Part shown: in pieces, positions 25,486 through 34,213 of the stretch
Layout of the letters: each line of letters starts with the position of its first letter
Position numbering within the stretch: position 1 is the first letter of the stretch
DNA from: Enterobacteriaceae bacterium 4M9
GTDB lineage: Bacteria; Pseudomonadota; Gammaproteobacteria; Enterobacterales; Enterobacteriaceae
DNA length: 64,000 bases
Direction of reading: 5' to 3'
Assembly: GCA_010092695.1 (NCBI GenBank)
Contig: JAADJJ010000001.1
Span: 4,464,001-4,528,000 of the forward strand
Notes under the pieces: model-generated
What the model was told of the DNA's origin: nothing
The model's input: only the letters and a program-made list of their open reading frames with translations
Databases searched by the model: none
Position numbers and translations under genes: made by a program

Positions 25486-25821
25486 ATGTCTCTGCCACAC
25501 TGCCCAAAATGCAACTCAGAGTACACGTATGAAGACAACGGAATGTTTATCTGCCCTGAATGTGCGTACGAATGGAACGACGCCACGGGCGCTGAGGAAA
25601 GCGATGCGCTGGTGGTAAAAGACTCAAACGGGAATCTGCTGGTTGATGGCGATAGTGTCACTGTAATCAAAGACTTAAAAGTAAAAGGCAGTTCTTCAAT
25701 GCTGAAGATTGGCACAAAAGTGAAGAATATCCGTCTCGTTGAAGGCGATCACAACATTGACTGCAAAATTGACGGTTTTGGTCCGATGAAACTGAAGTCT
25801 GAGTTTGTGAAAAAGAACTGA
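25486..25821 (+). CDS. yjdM: YjdM (PhnA-type) zinc-ribbon protein
   Basis: A 111-residue protein nearly identical in length and sequence to E. coli YjdM, formerly PhnA. Despite the old name, E. coli YjdM is not needed for phosphonate breakdown, and its biochemical role is unclear. An N-terminal zinc ribbon uses Cys6/Cys9 and Cys23/Cys26 (CPKC, CPEC). A small SH3-like beta domain follows, ending in GFGPMKLKSEFVKKN. The start is set at ATG 25486 (MSLPHCPKC), preceded by GAGG at 7 nt; an upstream in-frame ATG at 25393 has no family support and overlaps the promoter. It precedes yjdN and the phn operon, as in E. coli. Confidence 0.96.
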   Translation: MSLPHCPKCNSEYTYEDNGMFICPECAYEWNDATGAEESDALVVKDSNGNLLVDGDSVTVIKDLKVKGSSSMLKIGTKVKNIRLVEGDHNIDCKIDGFGPMKLKSEFVKKN

Positions 25822-26591
25822 TTTTTGGGTTAAGGCGGGGAGCGTTACCGCGTTTATCGATGCCATCGGCAACGGGGATGTTTCATTCGGGATCTGCTGA
25901 GGTTCCGTTCTGGTTTGCGGATGTTTAGTTCATGGCCTGCTGATGTTCCGTTCACTATTAGCCCGGCATAAAACGGAACTGTAGTTGCGGTGAACGGGCA
26001 AAGAGGGCCACCGCGGCCCTCTTTGCAATCTCCGGCGGCCCCGCAACGAAATCGCCGCTTCGCGGTGCGCTCACCTCCCGGCGCTGCGCCTGCGGCCGGC
26101 TCGACTCGACATCCTGTCTCGTTTCGCCTCAGCCCGCCATCCCTGGCGGTCTGACCTTGTCTTCACGCCTCCGGTTCGCCGATTTCAGCGGGGGTCAGCA
26201 ACCCCACACTGCACGCCCGTGCTTCTCAATAAGAAAGCGTTCCCTGTAAGAACGGTAGATAAACCGAAACGGAATCGTTCGGCATTTCAGGCTGTTCTGG
26301 ACGTTCTGGACGTTCTGGACGTTCTGGTGGTTCTGGTGGTTCTGGCGATTCTGGCGGTTCTGGCGGTTCTGGCGGTTCTGGCGGTTCTGGCGGTTCTGGC
26401 GGTTCTGGCGGTTCTGGCGGTTCTGGCGGTTCTGGCATTATGGTTGTCGCCAGCCTGAACGAGAGCAACACAGTACTCATTCGCAGCACACACTTTCGCA
26501 TTTAAAATCCGCAATTAAATCCCCTGCACCGCCTGGCTCAGAGCGGCGGCGTTTGCCATGCTCACGTGGTACCCATTACGAGGTGACCACC
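25822..26591. other. Non-coding region with minisatellite between yjdM and yjdN
   Basis: 770 nt without a credible gene. It includes an inverted repeat GTTCCGTT (25945-25952) / AACGGAAC (25972-25979), a GC-rich, stop-rich stretch (26000-26210), and the 16-unit 9-bp tandem array at 26294-26437. Open frames through the array (Pro-Glu-Pro on minus, Val-Leu-Ala on plus) arise from the 9-nt period and lack ribosome sites or family signatures. Confidence 0.6.
26294..26437. repeat. 9-bp minisatellite, 16 units of (G/A)TTCTGGNN
   Basis: Sixteen head-to-tail units: three GTTCTGGAC, two GTTCTGGTG, one GTTCTGGCG, one ATTCTGGCG, eight GTTCTGGCG and a final GTTCTGGCA. The run of identical units at the right end is expected to be unstable by slippage. 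It lies 155 nt before yjdN. Confidence 0.95.
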
Positions 26592-27026
26592 ATGGCACTC
26601 AATCCCTATATCTTCTTTCCTGGCACCTGCAACGCGGCCATCGCGTTTTACCAGCAGACGCTGGGCGCGGAAATCCTGTTTTCCATGACGTTCGCTGAAA
26701 TGCCACCGCAGGAAAGCGGCGAGCAGCAGGAAGGCTGCGCGCCCATGAATATGCCGCCAGACGCTATCCTGCACGCGACCGTGCGCGTTGGCGGCAGCGA
26801 GCTAATGATGAGCGACGGCACGCCCGATACCGCACCCGCCCATCACGGCTATGCCCTCAGCCTCTCGGGCGATACCCTCGATGAAGCGCAGCGCTGGTTC
26901 GAGGCACTGGCGCAGGACGGGCGCATCACCATGCCCTGGCAGGCTACCTTCTGGACGCCCGGCTTCGGTATGCTGGTGGATAAATTCGGCATTCCGTGGA
27001 TGGTGGGCGTCGCCCATAAAGCCTGA
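26592..27026 (+). CDS. yjdN: YjdN (PhnB-type) VOC-superfamily protein
   Basis: A 144-residue protein of the glyoxalase/bleomycin-resistance (VOC, PhnB) fold with the family pattern PYIFFPGTCNAAIAFYQQTL, GSELMMSDG and a C-terminal FWTPGFGMLVDKFGIPWMVG. E. coli YjdN is of unknown function and not required for C-P lyase activity. The start at 26592 follows GAGGTG at 6 nt; a further upstream in-frame ATG lacks support. It sits 129 nt before phnC and was once called phnB for that reason. Confidence 0.95.
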   Translation: MALNPYIFFPGTCNAAIAFYQQTLGAEILFSMTFAEMPPQESGEQQEGCAPMNMPPDAILHATVRVGGSELMMSDGTPDTAPAHHGYALSLSGDTLDEAQRWFEALAQDGRITMPWQATFWTPGFGMLVDKFGIPWMVGVAHKA

Positions 27027-27100
27027 TCTTCGCAGGGCCGCACTGGCGGCCCTCACGTTGCTGCACGCCATTCTTCATCTTAGCGAAACCTGACGTTAAC

Positions 27101-27124
27101 CAAACCGTCACACTTCCCCGGCAC
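27101..27124 (+). promoter_or_regulatory. Candidate Pho box upstream of phnC
   Basis: The segment CCGTCACACTTCCCCGGCA (27105-27123) resembles the PhoB-site region upstream of E. coli phnC (a CCGTCAC half is clear, the second half is weak). PhoB control of the phn operon under phosphate starvation is established in E. coli; here it is inferred. Confidence 0.35.
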
Positions 27125-27155
27125 CATAAAGCCACTTTTTTATGGAGGCCGGAAC

Positions 27156-27944
27156 ATGCAAACGATTATCCGCGTCGAGAACTTAAGCAAAACCTTTCAC
27201 CGCAACCCAGCGCTGAATGCCGTCTGCCTTGAAGTTGGCAAAGGGGAAATGGTCGCCCTGCTGGGGCCGTCTGGTTCAGGCAAATCCACGCTGCTGCGCC
27301 ACTTAAGCGGCCTGATGAGCGCCGATCGCGAAAGCCACTCGCACGTCGAACTGCTGGGCCGCACGGTGCAGCGCGGCGGCAAGCTGGCGCGCGACATTCG
27401 CCGCAGCCGTACCGACATCGGCTACATCTTCCAGCAATTCAACCTCGTTAACCGCCTGTCGGTGCTCGACAACGTGCTGATTGGCGCACTCGGCAGCACG
27501 CCGTTCTGGCGTACCTGCTGCCGCTGGTTTTCCGCAGAACAAAAACAGCAGGCGCTGCACGCCCTGACCCGCGTCGGCATGGCGCAGTTCGCCCACCAGC
27601 GCGTCTCCACGCTCTCTGGCGGCCAGCAGCAGCGCGTCGCCATTGCCCGCGCCCTGATGCAAAAAGCCAAAGTGATTCTCGCTGACGAACCCATCGCCTC
27701 GCTGGACCCGGAATCGGCGCGCATCGTCATGGAAACCCTGCACGACATTAACCGCAACGACGGCATCACCGTGGTGGTCACGCTCCACCAGGTGGACTAC
27801 GCCCTGCGCTACTGCGAGCGCATTGTTGCCCTGCGCCAGGGCCACATTTTCTACGACGGCACCAGCGGCGAGTTCGACAACGAGCGGCTGGGCAATCTTT
27901 ATCGCAGCATGAGCCGCGTCGAGCCAGACGCCGCCGCTGCCTGA
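27156..27944 (+). CDS. phnC: Phosphonate ABC transporter ATP-binding protein PhnC
   Basis: Powers phosphonate uptake with PhnD and PhnE at the inner membrane. 262 residues. Walker A is GPSGSGKS at 37-44; a Q-loop (IFQQFN), the signature LSGGQQQR, and Walker B with VILADEP are all intact, as is the switch His in VVTLHQVD. GGAGG lies 8 nt before the ATG. It is the first gene of a 14-gene operon in which nearly all junctions are short or overlapping. A candidate Pho box is just upstream. Confidence 0.97.
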   Translation: MQTIIRVENLSKTFHRNPALNAVCLEVGKGEMVALLGPSGSGKSTLLRHLSGLMSADRESHSHVELLGRTVQRGGKLARDIRRSRTDIGYIFQQFNLVNRLSVLDNVLIGALGSTPFWRTCCRWFSAEQKQQALHALTRVGMAQFAHQRVSTLSGGQQQRVAIARALMQKAKVILADEPIASLDPESARIVMETLHDINRNDGITVVVTLHQVDYALRYCERIVALRQGHIFYDGTSGEFDNERLGNLYRSMSRVEPDAAAA

Positions 27945-27970
27945 TTTCTTTCCACTCAAAGGAACACTCA

Positions 27971-28957
27971 ATGAGCCACAAAGCGGTTGCCGCCCTTGCC
28001 TTCACCAGCATGTTCAGCATCAGCATGATGAGCGCACAGGCAGAAGAATCCACTGCGCTGAACTTCGGCATCATCTCCACGGAATCACAGCAAAACCTCA
28101 AACCGCAGTGGGACCCGTTCCTCAAAGACATGGAAAAACAGCTGGGTGTGAAAGTGAATGCCTTCTTCGCCCCGGACTACGCCGGAATAATCCAGGGGAT
28201 GCGCTTTAACAAAGTGGATCTGGCCTGGTACGGCAACCTGTCGGCCATGGAAGCCGTAGACCGCGCAGGCGGCCAGGTATTCGCCCAGACCGTGGCGGCA
28301 GACGGCTCGCCGGGCTACTGGAGCGTGCTTATCGTCAATAAAGACAGCCCGATTAAAAACCTCGACGACATGCTGGCAAAGCGTAAAGACCTGACCTTCG
28401 GCAACGGCGACCCGAACTCCACCTCCGGCTTCCTGGTGCCGGGCTACTACGTGTTTGCCAAACACAACGCCGCGGTCAGTGAGTTTAAGCGCTCGGTAAA
28501 CGCCAACCATGAAACCAACGCGCTGGCTGTGGCCAACAAGCAGGTGGATGTGGCAACCAACAACACTGAAAACCTCGACCGACTCAAAGTCACCGCCCCG
28601 CAGAAATACGCACAACTGCGCGTTATCTGGACATCCCCCCTTATCCCGGCTGACCCGATTGTCTGGCGCAAAAACCTGCCGGATGCCACCAAAGAAAAAC
28701 TGCGCAGCTTTTTCCTGAGCTACGGCAAAACCCCGGAGCAGCAGCAGGTGCTCAAAGGTCTGTCGTGGGCGCCGTTTCGTGCCTCAAGCGACCAGCAACT
28801 GGTCCCCATTCGCCAGCTGACGCTGTTTAAAGAGATCCAGAGCGTGAAGAACAACAAAAACCTGAGCGAGCAGGAGCGCAACAGCAAGGTTGCCGCGTTA
28901 CAGACGCAACTCGACGCGCTGGACAACACCGCAAAACAAACCGCCCAGGCACAATAA
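27971..28957 (+). CDS. phnD: Phosphonate-binding periplasmic protein PhnD
   Basis: Captures phosphonates such as 2-aminoethylphosphonate in the periplasm for the PhnCE importer. 328 residues with a signal peptide ending near AQA (residue 24). The mature part has the PhnD-family features: NFGIISTESQQNLKPQWDPF, DYAGIIQGMRFNKVDLAWYG, and GDPNSTSGFLVPGYYVF, which forms part of the phosphonate pocket. The length is close to the 338 of E. coli. It lies 26 nt after phnC with AAAGGAA as ribosome site. Confidence 0.97.
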   Translation: MSHKAVAALAFTSMFSISMMSAQAEESTALNFGIISTESQQNLKPQWDPFLKDMEKQLGVKVNAFFAPDYAGIIQGMRFNKVDLAWYGNLSAMEAVDRAGGQVFAQTVAADGSPGYWSVLIVNKDSPIKNLDDMLAKRKDLTFGNGDPNSTSGFLVPGYYVFAKHNAAVSEFKRSVNANHETNALAVANKQVDVATNNTENLDRLKVTAPQKYAQLRVIWTSPLIPADPIVWRKNLPDATKEKLRSFFLSYGKTPEQQQVLKGLSWAPFRASSDQQLVPIRQLTLFKEIQSVKNNKNLSEQERNSKVAALQTQLDALDNTAKQTAQAQ

Positions 28958-28980
28958 GCCCCTGATAACGGAGCAAAAAT

Positions 28981-29760
28981 ATGCACAGCATCACCGTTGC
29001 CCCACCCAAACGCAGCACCTTCTCGCTGATTGGCTGGGCGCTGGTTCTGGCCATTCTTGCCGCCTCGTGGCGCGGTGCCGAAATGGCACCGCTCACGCTG
29101 TTTCGCGATGCGGGCAATATGGCGACGTTTGCCGCCGACTTCTTCCCGCCGGATTTCAGCCAGTGGCCGCAGTATCTCAAGGAGATGTCGGTCACGCTGC
29201 AAATTGCGGTCTGGGGTACTGCGCTTGCGGTCGTGCTTTCCATCCCGTTTGGCCTGATGAGTGCCGAGAACATTGCGCCGTGGTGGCTTTACCAGCCGGT
29301 ACGCCGGGCGATGGATGCCTGCCGCGCCATCAACGAAATGGTGTTCGCCATGCTGTTTGTGGTGGCAGTTGGCCTTGGCCCGTTTGCCGGGGTGCTGGCA
29401 CTGTTTATCCACACCACCGGCGTGCTCTCCAAACTGCTGTCTGAGGCGATAGAAGCCATCGAGCCTGGCCCGGTAGAAGGCATTCGCGCCACCGGTGCTA
29501 ACAAACTGGAAGAAATTATCTACGGCGTACTGCCGCAGATAATGCCGCTCTTAATCTCTTACTCGCTCTACCGCTTTGAGTCGAACGTGCGCTCCGCCAC
29601 CGTGGTGGGCATGGTCGGTGCCGGCGGTATCGGGGTCACGCTGTGGGAGGCGATTCGCGGTTTCCAGTTCCAGCAGACCTGCGCACTGATGATTGTGGTG
29701 ATTGTCACCGTCAGCCTGCTGGACTTCCTGTCCCAGCGCCTGCGTAAGCAATTTATCTAA
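28981..29760 (+). CDS. phnE: Phosphonate ABC transporter permease PhnE
   Basis: Inner-membrane channel of the phosphonate importer. 259 residues with about six hydrophobic helices, and the cytoplasmic EAA-type coupling loop around EAIEAIEPGPVEGIRATGAN that contacts PhnC. E. coli K-12 carries an 8-bp duplication that makes phnE cryptic; here the frame is intact, so growth on phosphonates is expected to be possible without reversion. 23 nt separate it from phnD, 20 nt from phnF. Confidence 0.97.
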   Translation: MHSITVAPPKRSTFSLIGWALVLAILAASWRGAEMAPLTLFRDAGNMATFAADFFPPDFSQWPQYLKEMSVTLQIAVWGTALAVVLSIPFGLMSAENIAPWWLYQPVRRAMDACRAINEMVFAMLFVVAVGLGPFAGVLALFIHTTGVLSKLLSEAIEAIEPGPVEGIRATGANKLEEIIYGVLPQIMPLLISYSLYRFESNVRSATVVGMVGAGGIGVTLWEAIRGFQFQQTCALMIVVIVTVSLLDFLSQRLRKQFI

Positions 29761-29780
29761 GCCCGAGAGGAGTTTGCGCC

Positions 29781-30503
29781 ATGCATTTGTCCAGACATCT
29801 GACCAGTTTCCCGACCCGCTACGAAGAGATAGCAGCAAAGCTCGAACTGGAGCTGCGCCACTACCGCTGCGGCGATTACTTACCCGCGGAGCACCAGCTT
29901 GCCGCGCGCTATGCCGTCAACCGCCACACCCTGCGCCGCGCCATTGACCAACTGGTCGAGCGCGGCTGGGTTCAGCGCCGCCAGGGCGTCGGCGTGCTGG
30001 TGCTGATGCGCCCGTTCGACTACCCACTCAGCGCACAGACGCGCTTTAGCCAGAACCTGCTCGACCAGGGCAGCCATCCCACCAGCGAACGCCTGCTGGC
30101 GGTACTGCGCCCGGCAAGCAGCGGCGTGGCCGAGGCGCTCGGCGTACAGGAAGGCGACAACGTGATTCATCTGCGCACCCTGCGCCGGGTGAACGGTGTA
30201 CCGCTGTGCCTTATCGACCACCACTTTGCCGAGCTGGCGTGGTGGCCAGTACTGCGCGAGTTCACCAGCGGTTCACTGCACGACTGGCTTTTTGCACAAA
30301 CCGGCGTAGCGCTCACCCGCCACCAGACGCGCATCAGCGCCCGCCGCGCCCAGGCCAAAGAGAGCCGGGTGCTGGAGTTACCCAACATGGCACCGCTGTT
30401 GTGTGTGCGCACCCTTAACCGACAGGCCGACAGTGAGCAGGTGGCGGAGTACTCCGTGAGCCTGACCCGCGCCGACCTGATTGAATTCACCATGGAGCAC
30501 TGA
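29781..30503 (+). CDS. phnF: GntR/HutC-family regulator PhnF
   Basis: A 240-residue transcription factor with an N-terminal winged helix (about 10-78: RYEEIAAKLELELRHYRCGDYL, NRHTLRRAIDQLVERGWVQRRQGVGVLV) and a C-terminal UTRA ligand-binding domain (about 95-235). In E. coli it is not required for phosphonate use and is taken to be an operon regulator. It lies inside the operon, 20 nt after phnE, with GAGAGGAG-type ribosome site. Its stop is 1 nt before the phnG ATG. Confidence 0.95.
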   Translation: MHLSRHLTSFPTRYEEIAAKLELELRHYRCGDYLPAEHQLAARYAVNRHTLRRAIDQLVERGWVQRRQGVGVLVLMRPFDYPLSAQTRFSQNLLDQGSHPTSERLLAVLRPASSGVAEALGVQEGDNVIHLRTLRRVNGVPLCLIDHHFAELAWWPVLREFTSGSLHDWLFAQTGVALTRHQTRISARRAQAKESRVLELPNMAPLLCVRTLNRQADSEQVAEYSVSLTRADLIEFTMEH

Positions 30504-30504
30504 G

Positions 30505-30963
30505 ATGGACAGCCATTTTACGACCGCCGACAGACAGCGCTGGATGGCCGTCCTGGCCCACAGCGAACCGCAGGCGCTGGCCGAATGCTGGCAGGCGCTG
30601 AACCTGAAACCGCAATACGACACCCTGCGTGCGGCTGAAACCGGGCTGGTGCAGTTAAAAGCGCGTGCGGGCGCCACCGGCGAGGCCTTTTTCGCCGGTG
30701 ATGCCACGCTGACCCGCGCCGCCGTGCGCCTGGCAAGCGGCGTGTGCGGCTACAGCTGGGTACTGGGGCGCGATAAAGCCCACAGCGAACGCTGCGCGCT
30801 GATTGATGCCCTGATGCAGGAAAAACAGCATTACCTGACGCTACTCGAAACGCTGATTAACCCGCTGGAGGCCTGCCGCGCGGCGCGCCTGAGCCAGCGC
30901 GAAGCCGAGGTCAACGCCAGCCGCGTTGACTTCTTTACCCTGGTTCGCGGAGATAACGAATGA
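30505..30963 (+). CDS. phnG: C-P lyase core subunit PhnG
   Basis: Part of the PhnGHIJ core complex; with PhnI, PhnH and PhnL it attaches triphosphate-ribose to the phosphonate in place of adenine. 152 residues (E. coli 150). The ATG at 30505 (MDSHFTTADRQRWM) begins one base after the phnF stop; its ribosome site lies within phnF. An upstream in-frame ATG at 30481 is inside phnF and not favoured. Family sequence such as RWMAVLAHSEP and the C-terminal VNASRVDFFTLVRGD is present. It overlaps phnH by 4 nt (ATGA). Confidence 0.96.
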   Translation: MDSHFTTADRQRWMAVLAHSEPQALAECWQALNLKPQYDTLRAAETGLVQLKARAGATGEAFFAGDATLTRAAVRLASGVCGYSWVLGRDKAHSERCALIDALMQEKQHYLTLLETLINPLEACRAARLSQREAEVNASRVDFFTLVRGDNE

Positions 30964-31544
30964 CAATAACTACCGCCTTTCCCCAGCCGGTGCAGGATGC
31001 CCAGGCCTGTTTTCGCCGCCTGCTGAAGGCCATGAGCGAGCCAGGCGTTGTTGTGGCGCTGCACCCGCTTAATCATGGCTGGCAGCCGCTCGGCGTGGCC
31101 GCCAGCGGCACGCTGCTCACCCTTGCCGACGGCGACACTTCCGTGTGGCTCGCCCCCGCGGTCGATAACGACCTGGTACGCCAGAACCTGCGCTTTCATA
31201 CCGGCGCGCCGCTGTGCGCTCAACCGCAGGATGCGCAGTTCGCCGTGGCCGACCACACCATTGAACCGGCACAGCTCAACGCCCTGGCGCAGGGCTGCGC
31301 CACCTCGCCCGAGCAGAGCGCCACGCTGATTGTGCAGATCGCCTCTTTAAGCGGCGGGCGCATGCTGCGCCTGACAGGCCCTGGCATTGCCGAGGCGCGC
31401 ATGATAGCGCCGCAGCTACCCGCCTGCGTGCTGGATTACCTCACCGACCGCCCGCAGCCGTTCCCGCTCGGCATTGATCTCATTCTGACCTGCGGCGAGC
31501 GCCTGCTGGCCGTGCCGCGAACCACTCATGTGGAGGTGTGCTGA
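30960..31544 (+). CDS. phnH: C-P lyase core subunit PhnH
   Basis: 194-residue subunit of the PhnGHIJ core, structurally related to PLP enzymes but without the cofactor; it is needed for the first, nucleosidase-like step. Family features: QPVQDAQACFRRLLKAMSEPG at the start, and LTGPGIAEARMIAPQLP near residue 140. It overlaps phnG by 4 nt and shares one base with phnI (TGATG), suggesting translational coupling and balanced complex assembly. Confidence 0.97.
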   Translation: MTITTAFPQPVQDAQACFRRLLKAMSEPGVVVALHPLNHGWQPLGVAASGTLLTLADGDTSVWLAPAVDNDLVRQNLRFHTGAPLCAQPQDAQFAVADHTIEPAQLNALAQGCATSPEQSATLIVQIASLSGGRMLRLTGPGIAEARMIAPQLPACVLDYLTDRPQPFPLGIDLILTCGERLLAVPRTTHVEVC

Positions 31545-32611
31545 TGTACGTTGCCGTTAAAGGAGGCGAAAAAGCGATTGCCGCCGCCCATCAACTCCAG
31601 CACCACAAGCGCCGTGGCGATACCGACGTTGCCGAACTGAGTGTTGCCCAGATTGAGCAGCAAATGGGGCTGGCCGTGGACCGCGTGATGACCGAGGGCG
31701 GCATTGCCGACCGTGAACTGGCGGCGCTGGCGCTCAAGCAGGCGAGCGGCGATAGCGTGGAAGCCATCTTCCTGCTGCGCGCCTACCGCACCACGCTTGC
31801 CAAATTTGCCGTAAGCGAGCCGCTGGATACCGCCAGCATGCGCCTGGAGCGCCGGGTGTCTGCGGTATACAAAGACATCCCCGGCGGCCAGTTGCTTGGC
31901 CCCACTTACGATTACAGCCACCGCCTGCTCGATTTTGCGCTGCTGGCCGAAGGCAGCGCGCCCACACTGGAGCAGGCCGAGGCCAGGCGCGAGGTAGCGC
32001 CCCACGTGTTCAGCCTGCTGGCCCAGCAGGGGCTGGCAAAGCGTGAAGAAGACAGCGGCACCACGCCGGACGACATCACTCGCCAGCCCGCCGTTTTCCC
32101 GTGCTCGCGTTCTTCGCGCCTGCAACAGCTGGTGCGCGGCGACGAAGGCTACCTGTTAGCGCTCGCCTACTCCACCCAGCGCGGCTATGGCCGTAACCAT
32201 CCATTTGCCGGGGAAATCCGCAGCGGCTACGTCGATGTGGAAATCGTACCTGAAGAGGTCGGTTTTGCGGTAAACGTCGGGGAAATGCTGCTAACCGAGT
32301 GCGAAATGGTTAACGGCTTTGTGGCACCTGCCGATGAACCTGCACACTTTACCCGCGGCTACGGGCTCACCTTCGGCATGAGCGAGCGCAAAGCCATGGC
32401 GATGGCGCTGGTAGACCGCGCGCTGCAGGCGCCGGACTACCACGAGCCGGTCAGCGGCCCGGCCCAGGACGAAGAGTTCGTACTGGCGCACGCCGATAAC
32501 GTCGAGGCCGCTGGCTTCGTCTCGCACCTCAAACTGCCCCACTACGTGGATTTCCAGGCCGAACTGGAACTGCTCAAACGCCTGCACGAACGGGAGAATG
32601 ACCGTGACTGA
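31544..32611 (+). CDS. phnI: C-P lyase core subunit PhnI (nucleosidase)
   Basis: Subunit that removes adenine from ATP and, with PhnG, PhnH and PhnL, forms the ribose-triphosphate phosphonate. 355 residues (E. coli 354). The start is ATG 31544, overlapping the phnH stop by one base (MYVAVKGGEKAI); the ATG two codons earlier is not used in the family. Conserved segments include DITRQPAVFPCSRSSRLQQL, RGDEGYLLALAYSTQRGYG and HPFAGEIRSGYV. It overlaps phnJ by 14 nt. Confidence 0.97.
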   Translation: MYVAVKGGEKAIAAAHQLQHHKRRGDTDVAELSVAQIEQQMGLAVDRVMTEGGIADRELAALALKQASGDSVEAIFLLRAYRTTLAKFAVSEPLDTASMRLERRVSAVYKDIPGGQLLGPTYDYSHRLLDFALLAEGSAPTLEQAEARREVAPHVFSLLAQQGLAKREEDSGTTPDDITRQPAVFPCSRSSRLQQLVRGDEGYLLALAYSTQRGYGRNHPFAGEIRSGYVDVEIVPEEVGFAVNVGEMLLTECEMVNGFVAPADEPAHFTRGYGLTFGMSERKAMAMALVDRALQAPDYHEPVSGPAQDEEFVLAHADNVEAAGFVSHLKLPHYVDFQAELELLKRLHERENDRD

Positions 32612-33452
32612 CACCCTCACCGGCTACAACTTTGGCTATCTCGACGAACAGACCAAACGCATGATCCGCCGCGCCATTCTTAAGGCGGTCGCCATTCCCG
32701 GCTACCAGGTGCCCTTTGGCGGGCGCGAAATGCCAATGCCCTACGGCTGGGGCACCGGCGGCATCCAGATTACCGCAAGCGTGATTGGCACACATGATGT
32801 GCTGAAGGTTATCGACCAGGGCGCGGACGACACCACCAACGCCGTCTCCATTCGTAGCTTCTTTCAGCGCGTCACCGGTGTCGCTACCACTGAATCCACC
32901 GCCGACGCCACGCTGATTCAGACCCGCCACCGCATCCCGGAAACGCCGCTCGGTGAAGATCAGATTTTGATTTACCAGGTGCCCATCCCGGAGCCGCTAC
33001 GCTTTATCGAGCCGCGCGAAACCGAAACCCGCACCATGCACGCGCTGGAAGAGTACAGCGTGATGCAGGTGAAGCTGTACGAAGATATCGCCCGCTTCGG
33101 CCACATTGCCACCACCTACGCCTACCCGGTGAAGGTCAACGAGCGCTACGTGATGGACCCGTCGCCCATCCCGAAATTCGATAACCCGAAAATGGACAAC
33201 ATGCCTGCGCTACAGCTGTTTGGCGCCGGGCGTGAGAAGCGCATTTACGCCGTGCCGCCGTACACCCGCGTGGAAAGCCTCGACTTTGAAGACCATCCGT
33301 TTCGGATCCAGCAGTGGGACGAACCGTGCGCCATCTGCGGCTCACACAACAGTTATCTCGACGAAGTGGTGCTCGACGACCAGGGCAACCGCATGTTCGT
33401 CTGCTCCGACACCGATTTTTGCCGCCAGAACAGCGAGGCCGCCCATTCATGA
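32598..33452 (+). CDS. phnJ: Alpha-D-ribose 1-methylphosphonate 5-phosphate C-P lyase PhnJ
   Basis: The radical-SAM enzyme that breaks the carbon-phosphorus bond, releasing an alkane and a cyclic ribose phosphate. 284 residues. The four essential Cys sit at 244, 247, 269 and 275 (CAIC and CSDTDFC), three residues later than E. coli C241/C244/C266/C272; the last corresponds to the thiyl-radical Cys. The offset comes from a longer N terminus: ATG 32598 has GGGAG only 1 nt away, whereas GTG 32604 is at a better distance, so the true start may be two codons later. It overlaps phnI and, by 4 nt, phnK. Confidence 0.97.
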   Translation: MTVTDTLTGYNFGYLDEQTKRMIRRAILKAVAIPGYQVPFGGREMPMPYGWGTGGIQITASVIGTHDVLKVIDQGADDTTNAVSIRSFFQRVTGVATTESTADATLIQTRHRIPETPLGEDQILIYQVPIPEPLRFIEPRETETRTMHALEEYSVMQVKLYEDIARFGHIATTYAYPVKVNERYVMDPSPIPKFDNPKMDNMPALQLFGAGREKRIYAVPPYTRVESLDFEDHPFRIQQWDEPCAICGSHNSYLDEVVLDDQGNRMFVCSDTDFCRQNSEAAHS

Positions 33453-34204
33453 AACCCCTGCTTTCGGTTAACAACCTGACCCATCTGTACGCGCCGGGCA
33501 AAGGCTTCAGCGACGTCAGCTTTGAACTGTGGCCTGGCGAAGTGCTGGGGATTGTCGGTGAATCCGGTTCCGGTAAAACCACGCTGCTCAAATCCATCTC
33601 CGCGCGCCTGGCACCGCAGCAGGGCGAGGTGATATATGGCGACGACTCGCTGTATGCCATGAGCGAAGGCGAGCGCCGCCGCCTGTTGCGCACCGAGTGG
33701 GGCGTGGTGCACCAGCATCCGCTTGATGGCCTGCGCCCGCGAGTCTCCGCAGGCGGTAACATCGGTGAGCGCCTGATGGCAACCGGCGCGCGCCACTACG
33801 GCAACATCCGCACCACGGCGCAGCACTGGCTGGAACAGGTGGAGATCCCGGCCTCACGCATTGACGACCTGCCGATCACCTTTTCCGGCGGTATGCAGCA
33901 GCGTCTGCAAATCGCCCGTAACCTGGTCACGCACCCGAAGCTGGTGTTTATGGACGAGCCAACCGGCGGGCTGGATGTGTCGGTACAGGCGCGCCTGCTG
34001 GACCTGTTGCGCGGGCTGGTGGTGGAACTGAACCTGGCAGTGGTGATTGTCACCCACGATTTGGGCGTGGCGCGCCTGCTGGCTGACCGGCTGCTGGTGA
34101 TGAAACAGGGCCAGGTGGTGGAAAGTGGGCTAACTGACCGGGTGCTCGACGACCCGCATCATCCGTATACCCAACTGCTGGTTTCTTCGGTTCTGCAAAA
34201 TTAA
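33449..34204 (+). CDS. phnK: ABC-type ATPase PhnK of the C-P lyase complex
   Basis: 251-residue ABC ATPase that docks on the PhnGHIJ core rather than on a membrane permease. Walker A is GESGSGKT at 37-44, the signature is FSGGMQQR, and Walker B is LVFMDEPTGG. The start overlaps the phnJ stop (ATGA); a longer in-frame extension upstream lies wholly inside phnJ. A 9-nt gap precedes phnL. Confidence 0.96.
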   Translation: MKPLLSVNNLTHLYAPGKGFSDVSFELWPGEVLGIVGESGSGKTTLLKSISARLAPQQGEVIYGDDSLYAMSEGERRRLLRTEWGVVHQHPLDGLRPRVSAGGNIGERLMATGARHYGNIRTTAQHWLEQVEIPASRIDDLPITFSGGMQQRLQIARNLVTHPKLVFMDEPTGGLDVSVQARLLDLLRGLVVELNLAVVIVTHDLGVARLLADRLLVMKQGQVVESGLTDRVLDDPHHPYTQLLVSSVLQN

Positions 34205-34213
34205 GGGCGCGCT

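Noticed and set aside
26000..26210. Possible mobile element or REP-like island in the GC-rich non-coding stretch
   Set aside because: No transposase, terminal inverted repeats or target duplication seen; only one short inverted repeat nearby.
26219..26501. Open frames across the 9-bp minisatellite giving Pro-Glu-Pro or Val-Leu-Ala repeats
   Set aside because: Any 9-nt repeat without a stop stays open; no ribosome site or recognisable flanking protein sequence on either strand.
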